This document shows positions 53,766 through 63,208 of a DNA stretch of 64,000 bases, in pieces; positions within the stretch are counted from its first letter, which is position 1; each line of letters opens with the position of its first letter. The stretch is taken from positions 6,896,658-6,960,657 of the forward strand of contig OX377206.1 in the NCBI GenBank assembly GCA_947396885.1. The letters run 5' to 3'. A program made the position numbers and the translations under genes. The notes beneath the pieces are model-generated. The model was not told where the DNA came from and ran no database searches. It saw nothing but the letters and a program-made list of their open reading frames with translations. Origin of the DNA: Heligmosomoides polygyrus polygyrus (taxonomy: Eukaryota; Nematoda; Chromadorea; Rhabditida; Heligmosomidae).

Positions 53766-55133
53766 CTTGTTTCTACGATTGCGCTCCCTATCGGTTACAG
53801 TCAAACTCTCAATTTTAAAGGATGGAGACTTTCAAAGGATACTGTCATCTATCGTTAAGGCTTTCGCCCCGCCCCGTATAGGTTTTGCCAGAAAACATCT
53901 GGTCAAGCAATTGTTTCTCAGAAAAGAAGCGATTTTTTGGAAGTCGGTTATGAATGCGATGAAGATGGTGAAGATAGGATGATGGCAACCCAGAAACAGA
54001 TGAGAACTGATAAGAGCACGGACGTTCAGAGGGGCAGTCCGCGCGACGGACACTCGAGCCGACGGCGCTAACACCGTCATCATTCGGTTGTCGCCGCCGC
54101 GCAAACAAACCAATCTGTCTAGACGAATCGGCTGCTCTCTGTTCTATAATCAGCACCCTAATTACTGCATTAATATGTCACTCTTATTAACATATCAAGG
54201 CTACACTGAAACTTCGCTGCATTAGAATGCCTAGAAAAAAATCCCTAAAAAATTTGCTAAAATTTTGCTGAAGATCTTACCCATGAAGCGATGCCGTGCA
54301 GCAGCAGTACTGGGTACCCATACCCCGGCCGTGAATAACCAGAGAGATCCCGTGTTTGCAAATGTGTTTATCGGAATAGAATGCTCACACCTAGCAACAG
54401 GACGTAAACCTTTGATTTTGACCAATCACAACCTCGAGTCGGGATTGGTGGTCCACACTGCGATCTCAGTGGGGGAACGCGGAGCGGTTCAGTGGTTGCG
54501 GTACAAAGCATGCCAAAAAGGACCACCTTCTTTACCACCGTCCACATGCCAGCAGTGAAGTGTAAAGGTGCCAATAAGGAAAGTGAACAACAAGGGATAC
54601 AAATAAAATAAAAGGAGAAGAAAAGGAGCTAGTATGGTTTTCGTTTCGCACGAGCCCTTATACGAAAACCAATCTATGAAGTATCCGTCCTCCTGTGCTC
54701 ATCAGTAAGGAAGGGGACGGATGAGAGATCTACTCAACTTACCTGTACCATTCCTTACTGAATGTCGTGATCCTGGACGGTGTTTCGATGGTGTGAGGAC
54801 TGTTCTCAAACTTGGGTAATTAAACCAACAGCCATCAACACACACCAACCGTTAGCATTAACAAGTCCTACCGAAGTCTTTACCTATACTACTCGGACAT
54901 CATGTTCGATGTAAAGATAATGATTTTGTGAAGATTTCGGTATTCTGTACAAAAGCAAGAAGATTCGAAGCAGTTAAAAGCAGTTTGAACTAAATAAAGA
55001 TCTTTGAGGCATTTTCTGGAATTTTCGAGCATCTCCTCAGCAGTTTAGTAGTAGATATAATTACAAAAATTGATTACCGCAAACAAGGATAATTAATCTC
55101 AAAATGAAAGGTGATTAAAGTATTATAGGTTGA
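53766..55133. other. Unassigned sequence
   Basis: No gene or repeat partner was recognised in this 1.4-kb stretch; frames up to 103 codons have no motif. Confidence 0.3.
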
Positions 55134-55323
55134 TGTCGCGAACACGGCCAGCATTGGGAGGTGGTGGCGTGTCAGCCAACCGTAGCCAAGCAGAGCACAT
55201 TCCGAATAGAGGCCAGAAAGTTAGAACGCTGATCGTATAAGCTTTCTCTAAATGGCACGCCAATTCAATGTAATCTGTTTGCACTCCTACCACCCAATGC
55301 TGCCCATATTCGCGAAATGTACC
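55134..55323. mobile_element. Palindromic MITE, family K (copy K5)
   Basis: GATGTCGCGAACACGGCCAG and GCATTGGGAGGTGGTGGCGT at left, with CACCCAATGCTGCCCATATT CGCGAAATGT inverted at right. Confidence 0.8.
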
Positions 55324-55329
55324 GAGTAA

Positions 55330-55790
55330 TGTTTAGCGGTTTAACTACCCAAGTTTGGAGTCGCTGACGGCTATTAGTTTATGTAATTATATTCATTACA
55401 AAACGCCCAGTATAATATGTAACGGTACTGCTGTTAGAACTGTTCAAAAGTAGCCCAAGCTCTCAAAAAGGTCTGTGCATTAATTCGGAGAAGTGAAAAA
55501 TGTCTAAAAATCATTGAAAACTTTGAAATAAGCTTATGACACAGGCAGAAAAGACCTTAATTTGCCTACTTAATTACTCATTTCAAGGAGTTCAAAACGC
55601 TATTGAAAATCTAGTAGAGGCCATTGGCCTTGCAGGGATTTGCAGGTAATTGACGTAGTTCTTCCGTTCTCGATAAAATTTTATGCTTCGTTGAGTTCCA
55701 TTTTTGCTAAACTCCGAAGTACCACCTCTGGTCGTACTTTGCAGTCATTGCAGAAAACGTGTTAAATCCTACTGTACGCATAAGGAGTCG
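55330..55790. other. Unassigned sequence
   Basis: No feature was recognised. Confidence 0.3.
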
Positions 55791-55793
55791 TTT

Positions 55794-55918
55794 AGTGCGC
55801 ACGCGACACGCGACGCGATGTTATGCTAGGCTCCCATATCGATCGCGCGACGCGATCTATCGATTTGACCACCATCCGTGTCATCACGTCGCGCGTAGCG
55901 TGCACACTAAACGACCCC
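55794..55918. mobile_element. Palindromic MITE, family C (copy C4)
   Basis: GTCGTTTAGTGCGCACGCGA and inverted CACACTAAACGACCCC. The centre has a family B-like GCTCCCATATCGATCGCGCG. An exact TAA duplication lies at 55791-55793 and 55919-55921. Confidence 0.88.
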
Positions 55919-56102
55919 TAAGGGTTGGTCCGTCTGAGTGTGCGTCTGTACAGACCGATGTCAAACGTGTGGAACCTGTGAAAATAACCCGCAAAAGTGG
56001 AAAAAAGGAGACAAAAAACGTAATCGGAAGCTATGCATTTCACGTCACCTTTCCCATGAAGTATCTTAAACGGTTTTTGGCACATATAGTGAGCGATGTG
56101 GG

Positions 56103-56325
56103 ACACGTGGTAGCGCAGGGAAGGGACACGCCTGTCGCTTGCACTGTGGTACAAGGTTCTACGTTCGGGTACCATCCAAGCTAGTAACCTTTCTATCCAT
56201 ATATGATCTGGCAATTCGTACCAGACTTGTTCGGAAGGGATAAAGCATTCGCTTTTTCATTGCCTGACTAGAGTAATTCATTGTATAGATCACGTACTTT
56301 CAAATTGCGTTCACGATATTGCGTA
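56103..56325 (+). mobile_element. tRNA-derived SINE, diverged copy S20
   Basis: ACGTGGTAGCGCAGGGAAGG, CAATTCGTACCAGACTTGTT and GTTCACGATATTGCGTAGG keep SINE order. It ends at the mariner fragment. Confidence 0.7.
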
Positions 56326-57188
56326 GGTGGTCGGCGGCTGGTGTGACCCATTACAACTTTTTGGCACCAGGCCAACAATCACAGCAGAGTCCTACTGTAA
56401 GGAAATCGACGAAATGCACCGAAAATTGCGCCAACTTCAGCCAGCATTGGTCTACAGAAGAGGCCCGTTTTTTGCAGAATAAGGCCCGCCCACACGTTTC
56501 ACAAATCACTGTTCGAAAACTGAACGAATTCAGGGTTGAAGTCCTGCCTCACCCGCCTCCAGACCTCTCACCAACCGACCTCCACCTTTTCATGCCTTCA
56601 GGACTTTCTCGCTGGTAAAACCTTCACCAATCAGGACCAAGTCAAAACAGTTTCCGTGGGACTTGTCGAATGTCGACCACCTAATTTTTTCGCTAATGGA
56701 CTAACCAGGAGACTGTCTCAACGGTAGGTCGGAACAGCCTAAGTGTATATGGGCAGAATCACCTTTCTCTGGGAAACAACAAAATGCAAATATCCCGACC
56801 CCAATACAACCTTGCGCAGAGTTAGGAACGACGGAAGCTGGGCCGTTGGCGGCGTCAGCTCTCTGATTCCCCCTCGTTGTGCAGACAGAGGGCTAACGCC
56901 GCCAACGGCTCAACTTCCGTCATCCCCAACTCTCCGCAGAGCTGTATTCGGGTTGAGATATCTGCATGTTGTTGTTTCCCAGGGAGAGGCGATTCTGCCC
57001 ATATAGAACACTTAGGCCGTTTCGACCTACCGTTGAGATAGTCTCCTGGTAAATCGACCGGCGGCCCGTTGGCAAATGTGTGCTGATTCTAACGGCTCTT
57101 ATTTCAACTACATCCGATAAGACTTGAGAAAGTTATGCTAGTTCAAAGTGGAGCCCTCAAAACGCTGAGAACTTTTCGGACAACCTAA
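56326..57188 (+). pseudogene. 5'-truncated mariner fragment with internal palindrome
   Basis: The plus strand reads WSAAGVTHYNFLAPGQQ, then CTENCANFSQHWSTEEARFL, then LQNKARPHVSQITVRKLNEF (normally a HDNARPH segment; Asp lost) and VLPHPPPDLSPTDLHLF with the last Asp kept. A frameshift near 56610 follows (KTFTNQDQVKTVSVG). The frame runs into a large palindrome at 56703. The far end AGCTATTAGGTTGTCCGAAA (inverted) at 57168-57188 is a mariner terminus next to TA. Confidence 0.8.
56703..57051. repeat. Large inverted repeat (~150-bp arms)
   Basis: ACCAGGAGACTGTCTCAACG, then GTAGGTCGGAACAGCC and GGGAAACAACAAAATGCA, mirrored down to GCTAACGCCGCCAACGGCTC. Arms are about 85% identical with a short loop (CTCTCTGATTCCCCCTCG region). 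It lies within the mariner fragment. Confidence 0.85.
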
Positions 57189-57553
57189 TAGCTATGTATA
57201 AAGAGGCGGCCTTGCTCATAGAAGGAGACGACGTTACGGTTGTCTTTGGAGTACGGTAGGAAATCTTTTTAGGTTCACCACTGGTTACTGAAAGCGCAAT
57301 CGGTTCTATCCTAACCGGAGAGGGGGAGGCATATAGTGGTTTGCGTACCCAATCTCTTACAAAAGTCTCCACTACAGCTGTCCCAAGGTTTTTATCTGAA
57401 TTCAGGAGATATGGTTGTGTGATATGAGATGTCCAACGCAACTGTCACTTCACGGTCGCCCCCTCCCAACTAGGATATAACTAAAAATCTTTTAAAAGTA
57501 TGAAGCATCAACGACCATGATCCCTGATAGCATTTTGAAGATATCAAAAAGAC
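57189..57553. other. Unassigned sequence
   Basis: A 94-codon minus-strand frame at 57157-57441 starts in mariner terminal sequence and shows no motif. Confidence 0.3.
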
Positions 57554-57567
57554 CCGTCAACTTCCTA

Positions 57568-57826
57568 GGATAAAGGATAAAGGATATTCAATCCCCTTTG
57601 GGATGCGCCACGCATCCTACTTCTACGGGATGTCGTGGAGGTGAGTTGAATGCGTATTTGGCCATACAATGACCTGCGGTGGCCAGCCGATGAACAAGTC
57701 TGGTACCAATTCACCGACCCCGGAGGGATGGAAGGCTTGGTTGGCCTGGGCGGAAAATCCGAACCAGGAACCTGGTATCGGGTGCACGCGACCGTCGGCG
57801 CCTCCTCCGACTGCGCTACACGCGCC
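57568..57826 (-). mobile_element. tRNA-derived SINE, copy S16
   Basis: A 14-bp exact target duplication, CCGTCAACTTCCTA, lies at 57554-57567 and 57827-57840. A ~30-bp internal deletion removes the GTCAGCGCTTTATCC block. Confidence 0.93.
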
Positions 57827-57840
57827 CCGTCAACTTCCTA

Positions 57841-58309
57841 CTCGACTCCAACATGTAGAGATCGGAATATTTATTTTCTATCTGTGAAAGTGGTATCCTA
57901 GAATGGAGGAATCTTTCAAATCTAGCAATATCAAGTGTAGTAAAGCACGTGAATGTTTCCCACGTACGCTTTCTAGAAATCTTCCTACTGGTCAGTCTCA
58001 CTTCGATCTACCAATACTTTTCCTTCGGCATTCGGTCTTCATCGACCACTCACAGAAATGGGGCATTGTGGGAGAGATCACTATGCCAGATAAAGACTTC
58101 CAGCTTCAACTGCTTTCTGACAATGTGTGTACGACGATTCTTCCATAACAGGATTTCGCAGCGCCGTTTCAGGCCATTTATCCTTGTCGCTGGCACATTT
58201 GTCAGCCGAACATAACACCTCGTGGTGAAATTCCCACAGAGCAACTGGCCAAAACACCAGCCAGATTCTGAAGTCGTGAAAGCATCACGGCAATTGATGT
58301 TGTGGTCTC
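57841..58309. other. Unassigned sequence
   Basis: No feature was recognised. Confidence 0.3.
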
Positions 58310-58319
58310 TGTTGTCGTA

Positions 58320-58405
58320 AGAAAGCTCTTACGTCAGACCGGACTCAAACTCACACTATCTGCTTTCCGGCCAGGAGGTCAATCCTCTATCGAACACAAC
58401 ATCTA
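58320..58405 (-). mobile_element. tRNA-like segment, second type, degenerate
   Basis: On the minus strand, GTTCGATAGAGGATTGACCT and GTGTGAGTTTGAGTCCGGTC occupy the positions of a tRNA D-arm and T-arm (GTTYGAGTC core). Similar to 61487-61563. Probably part of a SINE head; it does not fold as a good tRNA. Confidence 0.4.
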
Positions 58406-58477
58406 GGTCATCCAAACGTCCGAAGAATCAACAAACACCAAGCATGAGAGGAAAGAATCGACATCACTCGTATCACG

Positions 58478-59088
58478 TGCCGTCTCGTTGATCATCGACC
58501 TGCTCGAGCGGGCACCAGCAGCGCCTCCATTCGTCCTTGTCGCGTGCCAGAGTGGTCCAATGGATCCTCCTCGCTCAAGGGACACGAAGAGCGTCATAGC
58601 GGTCGTTCAGGGCTTTCACGATGAACTCCGACCAATGCGTTGGTGGGCGTCTGGTGTTCTCTTGACATCCCACAGAATCCAGTCGGTGACAGCTTCGTCC
58701 AGCGGGTGTCTGCGAAGCGCATTACGTGGCCGGCCCACCTAATTTTAGACAACTTGACCCACGCGACAGCTTCTCTGATCTTCGAACGTCGGCGTAGCTC
58801 GCAACTCCGGAGGCCTGCTCTCACTTGCGTGAGTCGTGTCAGTCCGAGCATTGTCCTCTCAATTCCACGCTGCGTAACGCTGATCGCGTGTTCATCCTGC
58901 TTTCGTATGGCCTAAGTGTCCGAGACGCGTGTTAGGGCAGGAAGAACGGTGGAGTCGAATAGGTGGACACGGAGTCGGACATTCTTCGTCTTGTTCGCGA
59001 CTTCTTCGACGTTCTTGAAAGCTATTGTTTCCTCCTGCTCAGCCCCAGCACAAGGCCATTGGTCATGTTGACTTTGCAAACCAGACAC
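58478..59088 (-). pseudogene. RTE-type LINE fragment (copy 3)
   Basis: The C-terminal part of the same protein as at 19341 and 28389: TMLGLTRLTQVRAGLRS, KIRWAGHVMRFADTRW and the 3' end near GATCAACGAGACGG (minus strand). Several frameshifts are present (for example near 58690). Repeat L interrupts it, and GGTCGAAGTTGGCCAGCGT at 59287-59305 matches RTE sequence further upstream (about 29135), so the copy continues past L with a gap of about 118 bp. Confidence 0.85.
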
Positions 59089-59280
59089 TATAGTTGTGCA
59101 CTCGAATTTTTTCGAATATTCGAATGGTTTCGAATGCTCACAAATTTCGAATATTCGAATTCGAATATATTCAAAAAAGCGGGTTTTTAAATATTCGAAT
59201 TCGATTATTCAACGAAAATCATTCGAATGCCTATTCGAGTAGGTCATTCGGGAACCATTATACTGTAGTGCAAGTGGGGT
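59088..59280. mobile_element. Repeat L, copy 2, inside RTE copy 3
   Basis: TATAGTTGTGCACTCGAATT followed by TTCGAATATTCGAATTCGAA-type repeats. It is flanked on both sides by RTE sequence. Confidence 0.6.
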
Positions 59281-59305
59281 TATGGAAGGTCGAAGTTGGC
59301 CAGCG

Positions 59306-59621
59306 TTTCAGCAATCGACATCACAATCGACCTTCAATTAGTAGCTGTGGGTGTGAGTCAGCGTTCGTGATGCGGTCTGTGCCAAAAAGCAAGGCGGACA
59401 TTGGTCCACAGCGGCGTCGCACGTTTGTCGCGTACAGCGTCGCGGGCGGCGACAGGCTAAGCGAGGAATTCCAGACTTTTCGGCGTCGTGAGCAGTTTTC
59501 AAGGCGTTGGACTAAGGTTTTGGAGGCGCAAAAAACCTCCATAGTACGAACTCTATATAGGCAGTACACTGTACGTTTGTTTTCTAAATTTTTCGACTTT
59601 TCCTTGTTTGAGATTTCGTAT
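59306..59621. other. Unassigned GC-rich sequence
   Basis: No recognisable gene; the long plus-strand frame 59094-59795 runs through repeat L, this stretch and a SINE. Confidence 0.35.
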
Positions 59622-59890
59622 GTAGCGCACTCCGAAGAAGTACGCGCTGTCGCGCGCACCCTGAATCGGTTCAAAGCTCTTGCCCTCTGTACATCAACCA
59701 ATTCTTCCAACTTATCAGACCCGGTGCGTTGGCAACAAACTCCTCAGATAAGGAGAAAACTACGAATTGTTCATCGGCTGCCTGCCGCGATTTGACAGTA
59801 CTTCTCCAACAACGCATTGAAATTGGATTCAAGATATCCCGTAGATGAAGAATGCTTGGCACATCCCACCGACAAATCGATTAGCCCCAA
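59622..59890 (+). mobile_element. tRNA-derived SINE, strongly diverged copy S19
   Basis: GTAGCGCACTCCGAAGAAGT (head), GAATTGTTCATCGGCTGCCT and CAAGATATCCCGTAGATGAA keep SINE order. Confidence 0.7.
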
Positions 59891-60135
59891 CCAAGAAGCA
59901 AAAAATATTTGATTGCTTTAGGTGACAATGTATCTAACTTTTGAAGAGCTCCCTACTGGCGACACACGGTCTTACTTAGATCTAACCACCCACTGCCGGT
60001 GGAGTCGCGATTGATGTGTAGGCTTGCTGGATACTGTAGTGTGCGGCTGCTGCCATTGTGTCGTGGATCGCGTCGGCGTCCACGTCGACATTCGATCAAT
60101 ATCTCGTACGCCCGCGATGGCAGTCATGGGAAGCC

Positions 60136-60218
60136 GGTCGTGGGGCAGTGGATAGTGGCGTTGCTTCATGCGAGGGAGGTAGTGTGTTCGGTTCTCCTGC
60201 TTTGCGGGATTTTTTTCA
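60136..60218 (+). mobile_element. tRNA-like segment with T7 run, possible SINE head
   Basis: TGGGGCAGTGGATAG resembles a box A and GTGTTCGGTTCTCC a box B, spaced about 35 bases apart. A T7 run (60212-60218) could end polymerase III transcription. It does not form a clear cloverleaf, so a functional tRNA is unlikely. Confidence 0.35.
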
Positions 60219-60732
60219 TTTCAACTTACTGGCTGAGATTTGAGGGGTTTTGACGTTCACATAATTCGTTGGCGTTTTCTGCGTATTTTTAAGCTGTATG
60301 CGTTTCTTCGGCAGATCCAGCTGCCAACTCCCGTTGAGCGACGAAAGCAGTTTCCACACGAGCAGCTGGGATGGCACACACCCTGGAGTTCCTTGCACGC
60401 TCATTGACAAAAACAAGCTCCAAGGACAACGTCTTGGGTGATGTGCAGGTTTGGGGATACGGCAGCAGGCGTCGGCACATTCAGGCAGCAGGTGGTTAGT
60501 TCTAATTGCTGCCGGCAACACTCTAGGAAGTCTCAGTGGTCCAGATGCCAGACGGTAGTACATTAACTACATATTTTTCGAAAATTGTGATGTATTTAGA
60601 TGGCTAAACATAGTTCTGGTTTCCGTTTACTTAACTCTTACCGAGATTGTTCAGAGTGAATCTGTTTGCACTAGCGGCCATGGAATTTTCACGGGAGTAC
60701 CAAAATATTTACTTCGAGGCAAAAAGAAATCA
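60219..60732. other. Unassigned sequence
   Basis: Two overlapping minus-strand frames (60216-60563 and 60289-60480) without motifs. Confidence 0.3.
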
Positions 60733-60787
60733 GGATTAGCGAATGACGTAGCAATCTCTTTTTAACTGCTACGTCATTCGCTAATCC
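60733..60787. repeat. Perfect 21-bp inverted repeat (hairpin)
   Basis: GGATTAGCGAATGACGTAGCA pairs perfectly with 60767-60787 around a 13-nt loop. A (TAAA)n/(AATAA)n stretch follows at 60794-60822. Confidence 0.9.
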
Positions 60788-60822
60788 AATAGTAAATAAA
60801 TAAATAAAATAAAATAAAACTC

Positions 60823-61429
60823 TGAAGCTACATATTCATTCTAACGACCTAAGCAATAGCTAGATGGTGCATAAGCCCTTTAGAGTTGATTCAGAGAAAC
60901 CCGATTTTCTTTCTTCTTCCCAGTATTCAAGACATTGCCAAACTTGCTGTTTGTACAAAAAGAAAACCTCCACATAAATTTGATATCGTACAAGGGGTTA
61001 GCGACTGAAGCCTAAAAACGATTCAAATTATGAGAGAAGCAAAGCCGCTCTTGAAGACACGTATAGAGAAGGACATGGCCCCGAATGAAAATCCCTCCTA
61101 GTCATTCTGCTAAAAAATTCATTTCAAATTCCACTAAATGGCCAGGATACGTGAACGTTTTACGTTGCTTGTTCACGTCCCAATAAAATAAAAGTAAAGG
61201 ATCTGAAGGAACATATTTGCATCTACATATGTGGCGTCCAATCGATTAGTTTTTTTTTCAGGTAAAAAACCTTTAATAGCAGAATACGCAATGGACACAA
61301 CAGTCCGATCGATGTCCGCTCTATGTACGTATTCGCCAAAGATCAAATGTGGATATGGATCGATATTATGTTCAATTCATTTTCTTTAGACTGATGTGGC
61401 TCGTAATTAGATTTCGAAATCTCATAACG
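60823..61429. other. Unassigned sequence
   Basis: No feature was recognised. Confidence 0.3.
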
Positions 61430-61563
61430 ATACAACGATCTGTCATAACGTAAGCTGTCATAACGATGTTTTGCTGCGATCAAAACTCTAGCGCCGAGCG
61501 GGACTCGAACTCGCACCTGCTTCTGATCCGGGCGGAAATGCTCTACGACATAACACCACTGAC
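61430..61563 (-). mobile_element. Repeat O with tRNA-like part, second SINE-like type
   Basis: On the minus strand 61563-61487 reads GCGTCAGTGGTGTTATG, GTAGAGCATTTCCGCC, GGTGCGAGTTCGAGTCCCGC and CTCGGCGC. Six of seven acceptor pairs form and four of five T-stem pairs form, but the D and anticodon arms are poor. It continues into AGAGTTTTGATCGCAGCAAA, the repeat-O body also found at 27614 and 38140. Confidence 0.55.
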
Positions 61564-61589
61564 GCTCTTTGCTCGAACGCAAATCCATA

Positions 61590-61760
61590 ATTTCCTTTAT
61601 TGGCCTGAACGGAAAATCCAAGAGCCTGGAATTTGGTGAACGCAGCAACCGGCGCCTTCCATGACACTATCACACGCAGCGATAGGCCCAATCAATTTCC
61701 GGCATGGTATCTCGTAGAGGTAGAGTGTGTGGCGTATCCCACAAAGGTATTGATTGACAC
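61590..61760. mobile_element. Rearranged SINE pieces
   Basis: TTGGCCTGAACGGAAAATCC to CCATGACACTATCACACGC is a minus-strand SINE head. GGTATCTCGTAGAGGTAGAG to CCCACAAAGGTATTG is a plus-strand SINE tail. The two are joined head to tail in opposite orientation. Confidence 0.6.
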
Positions 61761-62369
61761 TGTTCATCAGAAGGTTGGAATGGCAAAACGTTAAAAAATT
61801 GTGGTGAGCTTAATAAACGAGTCTGAATTTATTTCCTCGAAATCTCTTCAGTCTCACTGAGTTGGTTCACTCATGATGACTATCCTATGTATATACCGAA
61901 ATTTGTCTCTCAGATGTTAAAAAGTGATCGACTGACCAACAATTGATCGAGATTATCGATTTATGAAATGCGAAGCAGAAACGCTGCCTTGAGAATGACT
62001 GCTGTACACAATATATCAGTAGGGATTGGGTTTCATAGTAAAATATGTGTTTTAATTTGCTCACTGAACCTCAGGAGTAGAGAGCTAATTCAAAATTAAC
62101 GCTGAAATAATTTACGAAATGTAATTTTTCTGCACATAATTTTTCTGCTCTATTTTTGGAAGGCTGGTCGAGAACGAACGGATGAGGAGCTGTTATGGCC
62201 GGATAAATTCTGCATCTCCAAACCAGTTTTAAACCCCAGAGGACAATGAAGAAGCTAGTGAACAATCTAAGTCACCTAAAACCTTGTTTGGAAACGAAGT
62301 GTATATCAATTTCACTTCAAGCCGGTCATTTATAAAATGAGACTGAACGTTTTTCATTTTAAACCGGAC
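61761..62369. other. Unassigned sequence
   Basis: GATCGAGATTATCGATTTATG at 61948 carries the ATTATCGATTTATG core of repeat T. Nothing else was recognised. Confidence 0.3.
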
Positions 62370-62381
62370 ATTGTTCTAGAC

Positions 62382-62675
62382 GGACGCGTGTAGCGCAGTC
62401 GGAGGAGGCGCGACTGTCGCGTGCACCCGATACCAGGTTTCTGGATCGGATTTCCCGCCCAGGCCAACCAAGCCTTCCATCCCTCCGGGGTCGGTGAATT
62501 GGTACCAGACTTGTCTGGGAAGGATAGAGCGCTCACTTGTTCATCGGCTGGCCACCGCCAGTCATTGTATGGCCAAATACGCATTCATGTCGCCTCCACG
62601 ACATCCCGTAGAAGTAGAATGCACTGACACATCCCAGAAGGGATTGAGTAACGCCGTCCTTTATCCTTTATCCTT
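62382..62675 (+). mobile_element. tRNA-derived SINE, full-length copy S18
   Basis: A 12-bp exact target duplication, ATTGTTCTAGAC, lies at 62370-62381 and 62676-62687. The head CGTGTAGCGCAGTCGGAGGA is intact; box B reads GGATCGGATTT. The tail is TCCTTTATCCTTTATCCTT. Confidence 0.95.
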
Positions 62676-62687
62676 ATTGTTCTAGAC

Positions 62688-62995
62688 AAAACAAACAGTT
62701 TGAGAGCCGAACTAAACGTATATAACGCCAACTATACGCAGTATAAAAAAAGGAGCAATTCAATGTAAATTTTTATTCAGGGATAATTTAAAACAAAAAA
62801 TCATCTTTGAAGTGTGCTTTAAGAAAAACGACAACGCTGTTTAGACAGACACGGAATTTAGTGTAAGACGTAATGCATTAGCTAGGGTGTGGTGAGATTG
62901 CGCCGTGCACTCATCCTATATATTCCACGTTCCCTGGATTGATAGAGCAAATCTTAGGCGTGAACATCACCACCTATATATAAAAGAGTTTGTCC
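62688..62995. other. Unassigned sequence
   Basis: TGAGATTGCGCCGTGCACTC near 62892 resembles repeat J. No gene was recognised. Confidence 0.3.
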
Positions 62996-63208
62996 GTCGA
63001 GTGATCTAATCTAAGTGAGATACGCCGCATTCGCCGCATCACCCACAGCAAGAGCGGTCGAATGATCTAACCTAAGTGAGGTACGCTGCATCACCCACAG
63101 CGGGAGCGGTCGAGTGATCTCACCTAAGTGAGGAAGGCCGCATCACCCACAGCGAGAGCGGTCGAATGATCTAATCTAATAAGTGAGGTACACTGTATCA
63201 TCCACAGC
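62996..63208 (+). repeat. 52-bp tandem repeat, four units
   Basis: Units of GTCGARTGATCTAAYCTAAG followed by TGAGGTACGCTGCATCACCC and ACAGCGRGAGCG. The first unit carries a 9-bp extra GCATTCGCC, and the last has an AATA insertion. Confidence 0.9.

Noticed and set aside
59094..59795. 233-codon frame as a gene
   Set aside because: It runs through repeat L, unassigned sequence and a diverged SINE.
61487..61563. Functional tRNA gene
   Set aside because: The T-arm and acceptor are plausible, but D and anticodon arms do not pair well and the segment continues into a dispersed repeat.
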